Source: Rhodoferax sp. (GTDB lineage Bacteria > Pseudomonadota > Gammaproteobacteria > Burkholderiales > Burkholderiaceae_C). From it: DNA of 23,106 nucleotides. The stretch is taken from the NCBI GenBank assembly GCA_030833685.1, contig JAURGS010000015.1:1-23106 (forward strand), given 5' to 3'. Of the stretch, positions 13,889-22,144 are shown piece after piece. Below the pieces are notes generated by a model. The model was given only the letters and a program-made list of their open reading frames with translations, was not told the origin of the DNA and made no database searches. A program made the translations under genes and the position numbers. Within the stretch, counting starts at the first letter, position 1. Each line of letters starts with the position of its first letter.

Positions 13889-15147
13889 TCGTCCATGACC
13901 TCGCGCCAGTAGCGGTACATGCCGCGAATCAGTGTTTCGGTGACCATATGGTCTGCATCGCCAACCCCATGGCCACCCATTTCCAGCAGGGTACGGTGAT
14001 GGGGTTTTTGCTCGAACCCTTGTTGCGACCATTCGATCACCTCGCCATCGTCGGCCGAGACAAAGCCAGCCGGGCCGAACAGATTGGCCTGAATCAAGCG
14101 GCGCTCATCCATCTCAGGGGTGTCATCCTCGAAACCAAAATGGGTCCAGACGAAGTCAAAGGCACCGTGCCCGCTGGGCTGGATGTGTCGCATCGACACG
14201 CTGTTGACTTGTTGCTGGATGATCAGGCTCGGGAAAACCGTGGTCATCACCACAGTGGGCTCGCCCCACCAGGGTTCGGCAACAATGTCCAGCAGGCGGG
14301 GGTCGTTGAGCGTCATCGTCTCCTTAAAGCTATTGACGCCGCTGACCACCTCTTGCTTGGGCCCGCCCTTGGCCCGCGTTGAGATCATGGCCGCGTGACG
14401 GTGATGTGCGTCCATTTTGAGCTCAGACTTGCTGTCTGCTCGCCACAGCCCGAAAGTTGAAAACCAGGTGTGCAGCAGCCCCGGGTGGTAAGGGTCTTTG
14501 ATGTTCTCCTGCATGAGCTTCCAGTTGCCCGGAATGCGCTGTCGCCGATAGCCCAGTACTTTGAGGCCGCGCCCGTTAAAGACCCGGTCAAAGTACTGCA
14601 GGATGGTTGGGCCTAAAAAATCTTCAAAAGTCTCAATGGCGTGGTCAAAGGATGCAAACACCACACCACCACGGCGCGCAACCTTGAGCCGCGTTAACCC
14701 ATGATCTTCGAGCTTGAAGTCAGCGGGCATACCGCCGTTGAACTGGCCGTCGAGCTTGACGCCGCGCCGGTAGGGTACGCCTTGCAGGTCACCATTGAGC
14801 TTGTAACTCCACTGGTGATAGGGGCATAAAAATTCCTTGGTGTTGCCGTGGCGCTCGCGACAAAAGCGCAGCCCCCGGTGGGCACAGACGTTTTCCACCA
14901 CGTGGATATCGCCGCTCTTGTCACGCACCATGATGACGGATCGCTCGCCAACCACTGTGCGGCGAAAGTCCCCTGCCTGAGGAATTTCAGCCTCCAGGCC
15001 GACGTAGCACCAGTGACGTTCATAGAAAAAACGCTGCAGTTCCTTGCGGTGCAGTTCGTCGTTGGTGTAAGCCGAAAAAGGCACACGGCTAGTGCCCTCA
15101 CCAGGCCAGGTGGTCGCGCTGGCTTTTGCGGCTTTGGGTTCGTTCAT
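13885..15147 (-). CDS. nagG: Ring-hydroxylating oxygenase alpha subunit, salicylate 5-hydroxylase large-subunit (NagG) like
   Basis: This 420-residue catalytic subunit carries the Rieske [2Fe-2S] motif C88-x-H90 with C108-x2-H111 (VCAHRG and CPYHQW). The mononuclear iron site follows in ENIKDPYHPGLLH: bridging D218 and ligands H221 and H226, the third Asp ligand lying near the C-terminus. The opening WPGEGTSRVPFSAYTNDELH and the run GEVIEWSQQGFEQKPHHRT closely resemble NagG of salicylate 5-hydroxylase, which makes gentisate; anthranilate or other hydroxybenzoate substrates are alternatives. ATG 15147 is preferred as homologues begin with a short MxEP-type leader; its Shine-Dalgarno is weak. 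Electron donors (reductase, Rieske ferredoxin) normally found beside nagGH are missing here. The gene is divergent from the PIG-L gene. Confidence 0.92.
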   Translation of the reverse strand: MNEPKAAKASATTWPGEGTSRVPFSAYTNDELHRKELQRFFYERHWCYVGLEAEIPQAGDFRRTVVGERSVIMVRDKSGDIHVVENVCAHRGLRFCRERHGNTKEFLCPYHQWSYKLNGDLQGVPYRRGVKLDGQFNGGMPADFKLEDHGLTRLKVARRGGVVFASFDHAIETFEDFLGPTILQYFDRVFNGRGLKVLGYRRQRIPGNWKLMQENIKDPYHPGLLHTWFSTFGLWRADSKSELKMDAHHRHAAMISTRAKGGPKQEVVSGVNSFKETMTLNDPRLLDIVAEPWWGEPTVVMTTVFPSLIIQQQVNSVSMRHIQPSGHGAFDFVWTHFGFEDDTPEMDERRLIQANLFGPAGFVSADDGEVIEWSQQGFEQKPHHRTLLEMGGHGVGDADHMVTETLIRGMYRYWREVMDE

Positions 15148-15350
15148 GGACTCTGGTCTTTCTTGGCTATGGCTGACACGCTTTACCCCCATTTTGCACA
15201 AGCGCGCATCTTCTCCGCTTTAGGTGCTGAAGCGCTGGATCAGCCGCGGGGTTGGCCTGGCGCAAAATTGCGGTGCCCGAAAACACTTTGTTGCCTGGGT
15301 GCGTTACGCCTCAGGCAAGTAAAAGCCAGGTCCAAAAAAGGGGGTTCATG

Positions 15351-16049
15351 ATGTCGTCAACGGGTTTGCGAATACTGGCCGTCACCGCGCATCCGGATGA
15401 CGCTGAGATTTACATCTGGGGCAGCTTGTGTGCCTGGCGGGCGATGGGTGCGACGCTGGGCTTGGTAGTGGCTTCCTCGGGTGAAGCGGGCGTGCGCAAA
15501 GGACATGACGCGGCCGGTCTGGGCCCGCGGCGTGAAGCGGAAGCCCGCAGCGCAGCTCAGAACATCGGTCTTGAGCCAATTTTTTTGCGCCTTCCCGACG
15601 GTGGTCTGGCACAAAGTGATCTGCTCGATCGCGAGCTGGCCAGTGCGATGGCAGCCTTTGCGCCAACCCTGGTTCTCACCCACGACGTGCAGGACTACCA
15701 CCCCGATCATCGGGCGGTATCCCAAGCTTTGCAGCGATTGGCATCGTTGAAGGTGCCGGTGCTGTACGTGGATACGCTGGCTGGCACCACGTTTCTGCCC
15801 AATGTGTACGTCGACACGACTGCCCATATCAGCGCCAAGATTGAGGCCATCCGTCGCCATCAAAGCCAGGACCCAGAGCGCTTTGTGCGCAATGCCACCA
15901 AGCAAAGCGTCTGGCGGGCTTATCAGTGCAACGCACCCGACGGCCACCATGCAGAGGCTTTTCGTTTTGACGCACACTACCCGTTTTCGGATATTCGCCA
16001 GCAGCTTCCCCCAGCTCCATCGCTTGCGCCTCTGAGTAATTTCAAATAA
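15351..16049 (+). CDS. PIG-L/LmbE family deacetylase
   Basis: This 232-residue protein belongs to the zinc-dependent PIG-L/LmbE deacetylases, which remove acyl groups from amino-sugars and related amides. The metal and catalytic motif AHPDDAE (H14, D16, D17) comes after the first strand, and the second motif DYHPDHRAV supplies H116, D118 and H119. The usual glycine-rich stretch after the first motif is replaced by IYIWGSL. ATG 15351 is chosen because an AGGGGG lies six bases upstream; ATG 15348 just before it is possible. It is divergent from the oxygenase genes across about 200 bases, and 13 bases ahead of the next gene. Its substrate is unknown; an N-acyl aromatic or amino-sugar amide can both be imagined. 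Confidence 0.9.
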   Translation: MSSTGLRILAVTAHPDDAEIYIWGSLCAWRAMGATLGLVVASSGEAGVRKGHDAAGLGPRREAEARSAAQNIGLEPIFLRLPDGGLAQSDLLDRELASAMAAFAPTLVLTHDVQDYHPDHRAVSQALQRLASLKVPVLYVDTLAGTTFLPNVYVDTTAHISAKIEAIRRHQSQDPERFVRNATKQSVWRAYQCNAPDGHHAEAFRFDAHYPFSDIRQQLPPAPSLAPLSNFK

Positions 16050-16062
16050 CGAATACAAACCC

Positions 16063-16839
16063 ATGAATTCACAAACGGTGTTGGTGACCGGTGCGTCATC
16101 CGGCATCGGGCTGGAAATTGCCCGATTGATGGCCCAGCAGGGCTATGAGCTTATTTTGTTGGCCCGACGCAAACACCTGCTGGATGCGCTGGCGCAGGAG
16201 CTGCGGGCGTCTTGCCAGGCCAAGGTAGAGGTGCTGGAGGCTGACCTGGCCGGGCCAGATGCGGCCCAGGCCGTGGTCGATGTTTTGCAGGCGCGAGGCT
16301 TGCAGGTCGACGTGTTGGTGAATAACGCAGGCTTTGGCCTGCTCGGTGATCACCTTGCCCTGGAGTCGCAATCGCAATTCGATATGGTGCAGGTCAACAT
16401 CATGGCGTTGGTTCAGCTCACGCGTTTGCTGCTACCCGGCATGATTGCGCGCGACCGTGGCGGCGTGCTGAATGTGGCCTCAACCGCAGCGTTTCAGGCT
16501 GGCCCAGGCATGGCGGTTTACTACGCCACCAAGGCTTTTGTGTTGTCTTACACCGAGGCCTTGCATGAGGAGCTTTGCCGCACCCGGCTGCATGTGAGCT
16601 GCTTGTGCCCCGGACCGACAGATACCCCTTTTGTCGACGTGGCAGGCATGCAAGGCGTGAAATTTTTCAAACTCGGTGCGCAGCCTGCTGCTGAGGTGGC
16701 TCGGTTTGGTGTGCAGGCGTTCCAGGCGAACCGCGCGGTCGCAATCTCTGGCTTCAAGAATGCGTTTGCCGCGTTTCTGGTGCGCTTTACGCCTCGCTTA
16801 GCTCTACGAAAGGTGATTCGGGCGCTTACCCGCGTTTGA
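16063..16839 (+). CDS. Short-chain dehydrogenase/reductase (SDR)
   Basis: This 258-residue classical SDR has the cofactor motif TGASSGIG (9-16), NNAG (87-90), active-site Ser S140 (NVASTAA), and YxxxK (Y153, K157). The Arg residues after the second strand (LLARRKHLL) favour NADP(H). The overall sequence looks like the DltE/YqjQ-type SDRs, several of which act on lipids or remain uncharacterised. It begins 13 bases after the PIG-L stop, so the two are probably co-transcribed, though no clear Shine-Dalgarno was seen. The C-terminal stretch FKNAFAAFLVRFTPRLALRKVIRAL is hydrophobic and basic, suggesting membrane contact. Substrate unknown. Confidence 0.92.
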   Translation: MNSQTVLVTGASSGIGLEIARLMAQQGYELILLARRKHLLDALAQELRASCQAKVEVLEADLAGPDAAQAVVDVLQARGLQVDVLVNNAGFGLLGDHLALESQSQFDMVQVNIMALVQLTRLLLPGMIARDRGGVLNVASTAAFQAGPGMAVYYATKAFVLSYTEALHEELCRTRLHVSCLCPGPTDTPFVDVAGMQGVKFFKLGAQPAAEVARFGVQAFQANRAVAISGFKNAFAAFLVRFTPRLALRKVIRALTRV

Positions 16840-16866
16840 TGTAGGACGTTGTAGCCTGTCGTGTGC

Positions 16867-17238
16867 TCACTCGTCTGAAACCGTTTCAAAGTCCCCTGGC
16901 AGCACAATTTCGATCAGCTCCAAGTCGCTAGAGTGTTCAAGCTCGCGGTGGCGAATGCCAGGTGGCTGGTGCACGCAAGTGCCAGCCTCGAGCCGGTGCA
17001 CGCCGTGACCCTCATACTCAAAAACCGCCCAGCCTTTGAGCACATAGACCAACTGCAGCTCTAGGGTGTGGTGGTGCCAATCGCCAGTGGCCGTGGTGCC
17101 TTCTCGGGCACGTATCACGTGCATGACCGCCTTACCGCCAGTGGCCTTGAGAATCCCCAGGTCGCGGTATTCAAAATATTTACGTAAGCCGTCGTAAGTG
17201 AATACGCCGTCCTTGGCATGTTGAACATTGAATTGCAT
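16867..17238 (-). CDS. Small cupin-domain protein
   Basis: This 123-residue single-domain cupin has the first motif around WHHHTLELQLVYVLKGWAVF (H55-H57, E60 as likely metal ligands) and the second around CVHQPPGIRHRELEHS (H97). Such small cupins bind a divalent metal and may act as dioxygenases, isomerases or sensors; the function cannot be told here. ATG 17238 has an excellent AAGGAG six bases upstream. It lies 50 bases after the HNH gene on the same strand and converges with the SDR gene, with 27 bases between the stops and no terminator-like hairpin. Confidence 0.88.
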   Translation of the reverse strand: MQFNVQHAKDGVFTYDGLRKYFEYRDLGILKATGGKAVMHVIRAREGTTATGDWHHHTLELQLVYVLKGWAVFEYEGHGVHRLEAGTCVHQPPGIRHRELEHSSDLELIEIVLPGDFETVSDE

Positions 17239-17288
17239 AAGGGGCTCCTTGGGTGCAGGGTGGGCTGGCTGATGTTACGGCCGCCAGG

Positions 17289-17636
17289 TCAGCCCGACCG
17301 CAAGCGCTGGCTTTTGCGGGTACGCTGGTAAAAGTTGTCGGGCTTGCTGCGCACCCACTGAACAAAGCGCTGGATTTCTGGATGTGCCAGCAAGGCGGCC
17401 ATGGTTTGGTAGTCGCGCTCAAGTTCAACTTCACTGAGCAGCGCGTGAATCTGGCGGTGACAAATCCGGTGTAGCGCCACCGTCTCGACGCCACCGCGCG
17501 ATTTGGGTAGCAGATGATGCGCGTCACGTTGACCCACGGGAATCAGGCGCCCACACAAAGGACAGGCCAAGGTGTTTTTCTGCTGGGTTGGCCATTGCCT
17601 GGATTGCGCCAGCTTTAATTTAATGCGCCCTTTCAT
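17289..17636 (-). CDS. Small HNH-type nuclease-domain protein
   Basis: This 115-residue basic protein has a zinc pair CPLCGR (C25, C28), then RDAHHLLPKSRGGVETVALHRICHRQIHAL, with H40/H41, the LPKSRGG turn, H56-x2-C59-H60 and H64, i.e. the beta-beta-alpha-metal HNH fold. The N-terminus is rich in Lys and Arg. Stand-alone HNH proteins of this size may be nicking enzymes, repair accessory proteins or defence remnants; no restriction, phage or intron context is visible. ATG 17636 is preceded by a modest GAG-rich leader. Divergent from the DUF962 gene. Confidence 0.85.
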   Translation of the reverse strand: MKGRIKLKLAQSRQWPTQQKNTLACPLCGRLIPVGQRDAHHLLPKSRGGVETVALHRICHRQIHALLSEVELERDYQTMAALLAHPEIQRFVQWVRSKPDNFYQRTRKSQRLRSG

Positions 17637-17674
17637 TTCAACTCGCTCTTCGTCGGAATAGCTCCGTCACATTG

Positions 17675-17704
17675 TTGACACGCTTTTAGGCCCACAAGGA
17701 TAAC
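17675..17704 (+). promoter_or_regulatory. Candidate sigma-70 promoter of the DUF962-kinase-receiver operon
   Basis: A perfect -35 TTGACA (17675-17680) is followed after 18 bases by GATAAC (17699-17704), which matches four of six -10 positions. The implied transcript would start near 17711, about 80 bases before the ATG at 17794. No other promoter-like pair was seen before the operon. Confidence 0.5.
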
Positions 17705-17793
17705 CGTGCGCTATCCTCTGTTGAGCTCAGCCTCAAATAGTTCGCAACAAGCGCCTTCTGTCGCGAAACCTGATGTAGCCATTGGACTTGATC

Positions 17794-18246
17794 ATGACGA
17801 ATCTGCCTCCCAGCGCGCCGCGTCCCATCGACGTACTGTTGCAGACTTATGCACAAAGCCACCGTAACCCAACCAACGAGTGGATACACATTGTCTGTGT
17901 GCCAGCGATCATGTTCACCCTATTGGGGCTGATGTGGGCTTGGCATCCTTTTGTTGCCATCGGTGTTGCTGTGCTGTCGCTGGCGTACTACGCCTGGCTG
18001 TCGATGTCGTTCATGTGGGGCATGTTGCTAATGACAGTTGCCATGCTGGGCGCGCTGGTTTGGTTGCCTGCTGGTACGGTCACCACCGTTTGTGCGGTGG
18101 TGTTTGTGCTGGCCTGGATCGGTCAGTTCATTGGCCACAAAATCGAAGGGGTCAAACCTTCTTTTTTTGATGACTTACGCTACCTCTTGATTGGCCCCTT
18201 ATTTGTGCTGGCATTTGCTTACCGACGCCTGGGGATCCGATGGTGA
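17794..18246 (+). CDS. DUF962 (Mpo1-like) integral membrane protein
   Basis: This 150-residue protein has four to five membrane segments and the DUF962 signatures: SHRNPTNEWIHIVCVPA near residues 22-38 (H23, N28, H32) and WIGQFIGHKIEGVKPSFFDDLRYLLIGP near 109-135 (H115, E118). The yeast relative Mpo1 is an Fe2+-dependent dioxygenase in 2-hydroxy fatty acid alpha-oxidation that uses such histidines; bacterial members are mostly uncharacterised. ATG 17794 is chosen over TTG 17782 as family members start close to the PIDxLLxxYxxSH stretch. Its last seven bases overlap the kinase gene, so the two are translationally coupled. That link suggests the kinase senses a membrane or lipid state, an inference. 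Confidence 0.9.
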   Translation: MTNLPPSAPRPIDVLLQTYAQSHRNPTNEWIHIVCVPAIMFTLLGLMWAWHPFVAIGVAVLSLAYYAWLSMSFMWGMLLMTVAMLGALVWLPAGTVTTVCAVVFVLAWIGQFIGHKIEGVKPSFFDDLRYLLIGPLFVLAFAYRRLGIRW

Positions 18247-20810
18247 TCTGGACGAACATCAGGGGGTTTTTAAAAGGCCGTGTGTTCGTGGCCTGGCTGC
18301 TGGCGACGACTCTTTTTGTGACGGCTGGGCTGTCTATTTCAGATTGGGCGCAGCGCGATGCGTTTGCACTTGAGACAGAGCGGGCTGCGTACGAGATTGC
18401 AAAGATGCAGGAGCGAGATAAACAACTGGTGGCGAAACGATACCAGCGCGCCATTGACCAAATCTTGTTTCTCACACGAGTACCGCCCATCGCCGGCATT
18501 CGTCGTGCCCTCGCTAATCAGGGCTTTGACGCCCGCGACGGCGACACCTTGGCGAGGTGGCTTTCCCGATTGCAGGCGCTCGTGGAGGCATTGGTTTTAT
18601 CAGACCCCGCCATCTATTCGGTGGAGGTGTTCGACTCCCAAAAAAATAGGGTGTTGGCATTGGCTGGTCGTAGCAGTGATGACCCAATAGACCTGGGTAT
18701 TGATCGGGTCACCTCAATTCCCTTGGCAATGGCGCTCTCTGGCCTTACGGATCAGCCCCAAGCACCGCAGACTTCAGGCATTTACCGTATCGGTGCTGGG
18801 CCGCTGGCGGGCCGCCCGGTATTTCAGGCGGCGCTCGCCTTGCCGATATCAGACCTTGGGCAACACTATGTGGTGAAAATAACCGGCGCTGTCACTGATT
18901 TGATAGGTGACATTACGACTTCCAATCTTCGGGGTGTGGTGGAGTGGCTTGTCGATGAGCAGGGGCGGTTTATTTCTGCCCCAGAGGCTGGCAAGATCTT
19001 TGGTTTGGCGCCCGCTGCGAATGTACCAACCTTTCAGACTGAATTCACTCAGTTGCCTTCTGACACTTGGGCAACGCCAGAAGGATTAAAAAACACCAGC
19101 TGGGTCCAGGACCGCGCGGGCCAAAAGTGGTTGATGCTGTCTGAGCCCATGCTGCCGAAGCGTCCATCTGCGCAGGGTGGACTATCACCGGTGGTGCTTT
19201 ACTCTGGCTTACCGCTGGCGCTACTTGAGCAGCGAGCCGAAGACGCTTCACGATTAGAAAGAGTCATGATTTGGGCCATGTGCCTTGCGATTGTTGGGTT
19301 GATGTTGATGGCTGTACTGTCCCGTTGGGCAGTGGTAGATACAGAAACGCAGCTCACCACGGATGTGGCTCTGGGCGATCAACTCAGACCCCTTTCAAAT
19401 TTAGGGGGTGCTCACTTGGCCTTCGCTGTGGCTGTGGGTATCGTAAGCGCGGCCTTGGTTTACCTGATCGTTGGTGTGGCTCTGCCTGATCTGCCGTTTC
19501 CCTACATGGTGATGTTTTCATCCGTCTTGTTCGCTTCCACTTTCACTGGCTTTGCAGGTGGTGTCGCGGCCTCGGCGGTTGGGGCGCTGGCGGCCCTGGA
19601 CTTGGGCACTACCTCGAGCCCGCTGATGGACTTTTCTGGCGTTACGGCCTGGCATGCGCTGGGTGCTACCTTCATGATGCTGTCAGGCGTTGCGCTGTCC
19701 TATTTTCAGGAGCGCACACGCGTGGCAGGCTTAATCGCGTTGCAAGCTGAGCACCAACGTGCTGTAGAAGCACAAAAAGCGCAGGAAGTTTTGCTGGCTG
19801 AGACAGCGCAGCGTGCGCTGATCATGCAGACTGCGGGCGAAGGAATTCATGTGTTGGATCATCAAGGCAATCTGGTGATGTTTAACCCAGCGTTTTGCGA
19901 GATGCTGGGTTATAGCGAGGAGGAGGCGAAAAGTCTGCGCATTTGGGACTGGGAGGCCTCTATCCAACCGGGGGAAATTGGGCAGGCTCTGGACAATATG
20001 TTCAGCGCCGAAACAATCCAAGTTTTTACCAGTAGGCATAAACGAAAAGATGCCACTTACTACGATGCAGAAGTCAGCTACAAAAGTGTGACGATTCAAG
20101 GTGAGCGCTTTCTGTTTTTGTCCGCTCGCGACATCACAGCGCGGCTCAAGGCAGACCATGAACTCAAGCGGCGCTTGGCTGAGAGAGAGACCCTGCTTGA
20201 TGAGGTGCATCACCGCGTCAAGAATAATCTGCAGGTGGTCTCGGGTTTGTTGATGCTTCAGCAGCTGGGCTCTAACAATGAGACGGTGCGTGAGCAACTG
20301 CAAATCAGCAGGGACCGCATTTCGGCGATTGCAAGAATTCACGAGCAGTTGTACAAAGGCGCACGCTTCGATAGCATTGACTTTCGGTGGTACACGCAAG
20401 AGCTTTTTGAGACCATGAACAGCGCCAGCGATCTGAGCGGGCGAGGCGTGAGTCTTGTGTTGCGCGATGGCACCTTTAGCCTTCCCTTGCAGGAGGCAGT
20501 GCCCTGTGGTTTATTGCTTCACGAGCTGGTTAGCAATGCGATCAAGCATGCGTTCCCTGATGGTCGTCGTGGCAAAGTTTGGGTGGCCCTCAGCCAGATG
20601 GCTGAGGGCGGGCGCATCATGGAGGTGGGCGACGACGGCGTGGGCATGCCAGATTCGGTACAAGATTTGGGTACGCTAGGCCTGGACCTGGTTCATCGCT
20701 TGGCGGCTCAACTGGGTGCCACGCTGAGGCGTCAACCGTCTGCGGTGGGTACGGTATACGCCTTGGAATTGCCTGAACTTAGAAGTGAGAATACAGAAAG
20801 GGAATCATGA
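18240..20810 (+). CDS. Membrane sensor histidine kinase, HisKA_2 class, with extracytoplasmic sensor, multi-helix membrane module and PAS domain
   Basis: This 856-residue kinase begins with a membrane helix (about 15-33), then a large extracytoplasmic region (34-335), probably a Cache-like sensor, and a second helix (342-361). A further four-helix block (393-488) resembles the KdpD-type DUF4118 membrane module. A short coiled coil (495-525) leads into a PAS domain (about 522-635; AGEGIHVLDHQGNLVMFNPAF). The dimerisation helix has the HisKA_2 motif LLDEVHHRVKNNLQVVSGLL, phospho-acceptor H658. The ATPase shows the N-box HELVSNAIKHAF (761-772), DDGVGMP (798-804) and GTLGLDLV (812-819). Start ATG 18240 overlaps the DUF962 gene by seven bases, and the stop overlaps the receiver gene as ATGA. 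Confidence 0.93.
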   Translation: MVIWTNIRGFLKGRVFVAWLLATTLFVTAGLSISDWAQRDAFALETERAAYEIAKMQERDKQLVAKRYQRAIDQILFLTRVPPIAGIRRALANQGFDARDGDTLARWLSRLQALVEALVLSDPAIYSVEVFDSQKNRVLALAGRSSDDPIDLGIDRVTSIPLAMALSGLTDQPQAPQTSGIYRIGAGPLAGRPVFQAALALPISDLGQHYVVKITGAVTDLIGDITTSNLRGVVEWLVDEQGRFISAPEAGKIFGLAPAANVPTFQTEFTQLPSDTWATPEGLKNTSWVQDRAGQKWLMLSEPMLPKRPSAQGGLSPVVLYSGLPLALLEQRAEDASRLERVMIWAMCLAIVGLMLMAVLSRWAVVDTETQLTTDVALGDQLRPLSNLGGAHLAFAVAVGIVSAALVYLIVGVALPDLPFPYMVMFSSVLFASTFTGFAGGVAASAVGALAALDLGTTSSPLMDFSGVTAWHALGATFMMLSGVALSYFQERTRVAGLIALQAEHQRAVEAQKAQEVLLAETAQRALIMQTAGEGIHVLDHQGNLVMFNPAFCEMLGYSEEEAKSLRIWDWEASIQPGEIGQALDNMFSAETIQVFTSRHKRKDATYYDAEVSYKSVTIQGERFLFLSARDITARLKADHELKRRLAERETLLDEVHHRVKNNLQVVSGLLMLQQLGSNNETVREQLQISRDRISAIARIHEQLYKGARFDSIDFRWYTQELFETMNSASDLSGRGVSLVLRDGTFSLPLQEAVPCGLLLHELVSNAIKHAFPDGRRGKVWVALSQMAEGGRIMEVGDDGVGMPDSVQDLGTLGLDLVHRLAAQLGATLRRQPSAVGTVYALELPELRSENTERES

Positions 20811-21187
20811 AGCTATCGGTCATGGTGGTGGAGGACGATGCGGTAACTGGGATGGCCTTGGAGCGGTTGTTGAAGTCCCACGGCTGCACGGTTATTGGCC
20901 CATGCGCGCATGGTGACACGGCCCTGAAAATTGCCGACCTCAAACGCCCGGATGTCGCGCTGCTGGATATTCGATTGGCAGGTTGGATGAATGGCATATT
21001 GACGGCACTCTCCTTGAGTGAGTCGTATCGCATTCCCCTGATTTTCATCACGGGACAGGACACGCCAGAGCGGCGGGTTGAAGCGATGGCGCTCAAGCCT
21101 CTGGCTTATTTACTCAAGCCACTCAACGAAAGCCAGCTACTTGGGATTCTGGAGGAAATTGAGGCCAAGTTGCATCCTAAGGCATAG
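20807..21187 (+). CDS. Stand-alone response regulator receiver protein
   Basis: This 126-residue protein is a single receiver domain: acidic pocket E9, D10, D11 (VVEDDAV), phospho-acceptor D54 (LLDIRL), T82 (FITG) and K104 (LLKPL). No DNA-binding or enzymatic output domain follows, so it must act through protein contact, as a phosphate sink, or relay. It starts inside the kinase stop (ATGA overlap), making it the obvious partner. HisKA_2 kinases are often paired with such short receivers. After it, 66 bases without a visible terminator lead to the next gene. Confidence 0.95.
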   Translation: MKLSVMVVEDDAVTGMALERLLKSHGCTVIGPCAHGDTALKIADLKRPDVALLDIRLAGWMNGILTALSLSESYRIPLIFITGQDTPERRVEAMALKPLAYLLKPLNESQLLGILEEIEAKLHPKA

Positions 21188-21253
21188 CGCAGAGGCGTTG
21201 GCAGTGATCTTTCAAGCGAAACAAACGGCATTTCTTAACCCTTAGGAGCGACC

Positions 21254-22144
21254 ATGAATCGATTGACGGCGGCAGATTTTGACCAGGAACTTCTTGTCTT
21301 GTTTGATGCGTATGTCCATGGCGATCTTGATCGCCGTGGTTTTTTGGATCGGGCGCAAAAGTTCGCTGTTGGGGGTTTAACGGCTGCTGGCCTGCTTGCC
21401 GCGCTGAGCCCCAACTTCGCTGCGGCGCAGGTGATTGCCAAAGATGACAAACGCCTTGTCACCGAGACTGTGAGTGTGGCCTCGCCCGACGGTCACGGCA
21501 CGGTCAAAGCGTATGTGGCCAAGCCCGCAGGGGCATCGGGCAGATTGCCGGCAATTTTGGTGATTCATGAAAACCGAGGGCTCAACCCCCACATTGAAGA
21601 CATTGCCCGGCGTCTGGCCGTCGATGGTTACCTGGCCATGGCGCCTGATGCGCTGACACCGCTGGGCGGCTATCCGGGTGACGAGGACAAGGCGCGCGCC
21701 TTGTTTGCCACCTTGGATCAAAAGAAAACCTTGCCAGATTTTCTGGCCTGCGCTGGCGCATTGAAAGCTCGGGCGGACTGCTCGGGCAAGGTTGGTGTGG
21801 TTGGATTTTGTTATGGCGGGGGCATCGCGCACACCTTGGCCACCCGCCTGCCAGACCTGGCAGCTGCAGTGCCTTTTTATGGCAACCACCCGCCGGCTGA
21901 AGCTGCAGCACGGGTCAAAGCCCCCCTGCTGATTCATTTTGCCGACAAAGATGATCGCATCAATGCAGCCTGGCCAACGTATGAGGCCGCCTTGAAAGCA
22001 GCAGGTATTGCCTACACCGCGCACAGATATGCCGGAACCCAGCACGGCTTTAACAACGACACCACGCCACGCTTTGACGCTGCGGCGGCCAAGCTGGCCT
22101 GGGACAGGACCATGACGTTTTTTGCCCAGAATCTGAAGAGCTGA
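21254..22144 (+). CDS. Dienelactone hydrolase family protein with Tat signal
   Basis: This 296-residue alpha/beta hydrolase has an unusual leader: a 25-residue N-terminal stretch before DRRGFLDRAQKFAVGGLTAA, a twin-arginine-like motif (R27, R28, F30, L31) and hydrophobic run ending near residue 58, so it is probably exported folded. The catalytic set is C186 in GFCYGG, D231/D233 in FADKDD, and H264 in QHGF; E106 in HENRG is the family's glutamate that primes the Cys. Relatives cleave dienelactone in chloroaromatic breakdown, but many exported members have no known substrate. ATG 21254 has AGGAG five bases upstream. No other catechol pathway gene is adjacent. Confidence 0.92.
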   Translation: MNRLTAADFDQELLVLFDAYVHGDLDRRGFLDRAQKFAVGGLTAAGLLAALSPNFAAAQVIAKDDKRLVTETVSVASPDGHGTVKAYVAKPAGASGRLPAILVIHENRGLNPHIEDIARRLAVDGYLAMAPDALTPLGGYPGDEDKARALFATLDQKKTLPDFLACAGALKARADCSGKVGVVGFCYGGGIAHTLATRLPDLAAAVPFYGNHPPAEAAARVKAPLLIHFADKDDRINAAWPTYEAALKAAGIAYTAHRYAGTQHGFNNDTTPRFDAAAAKLAWDRTMTFFAQNLKS

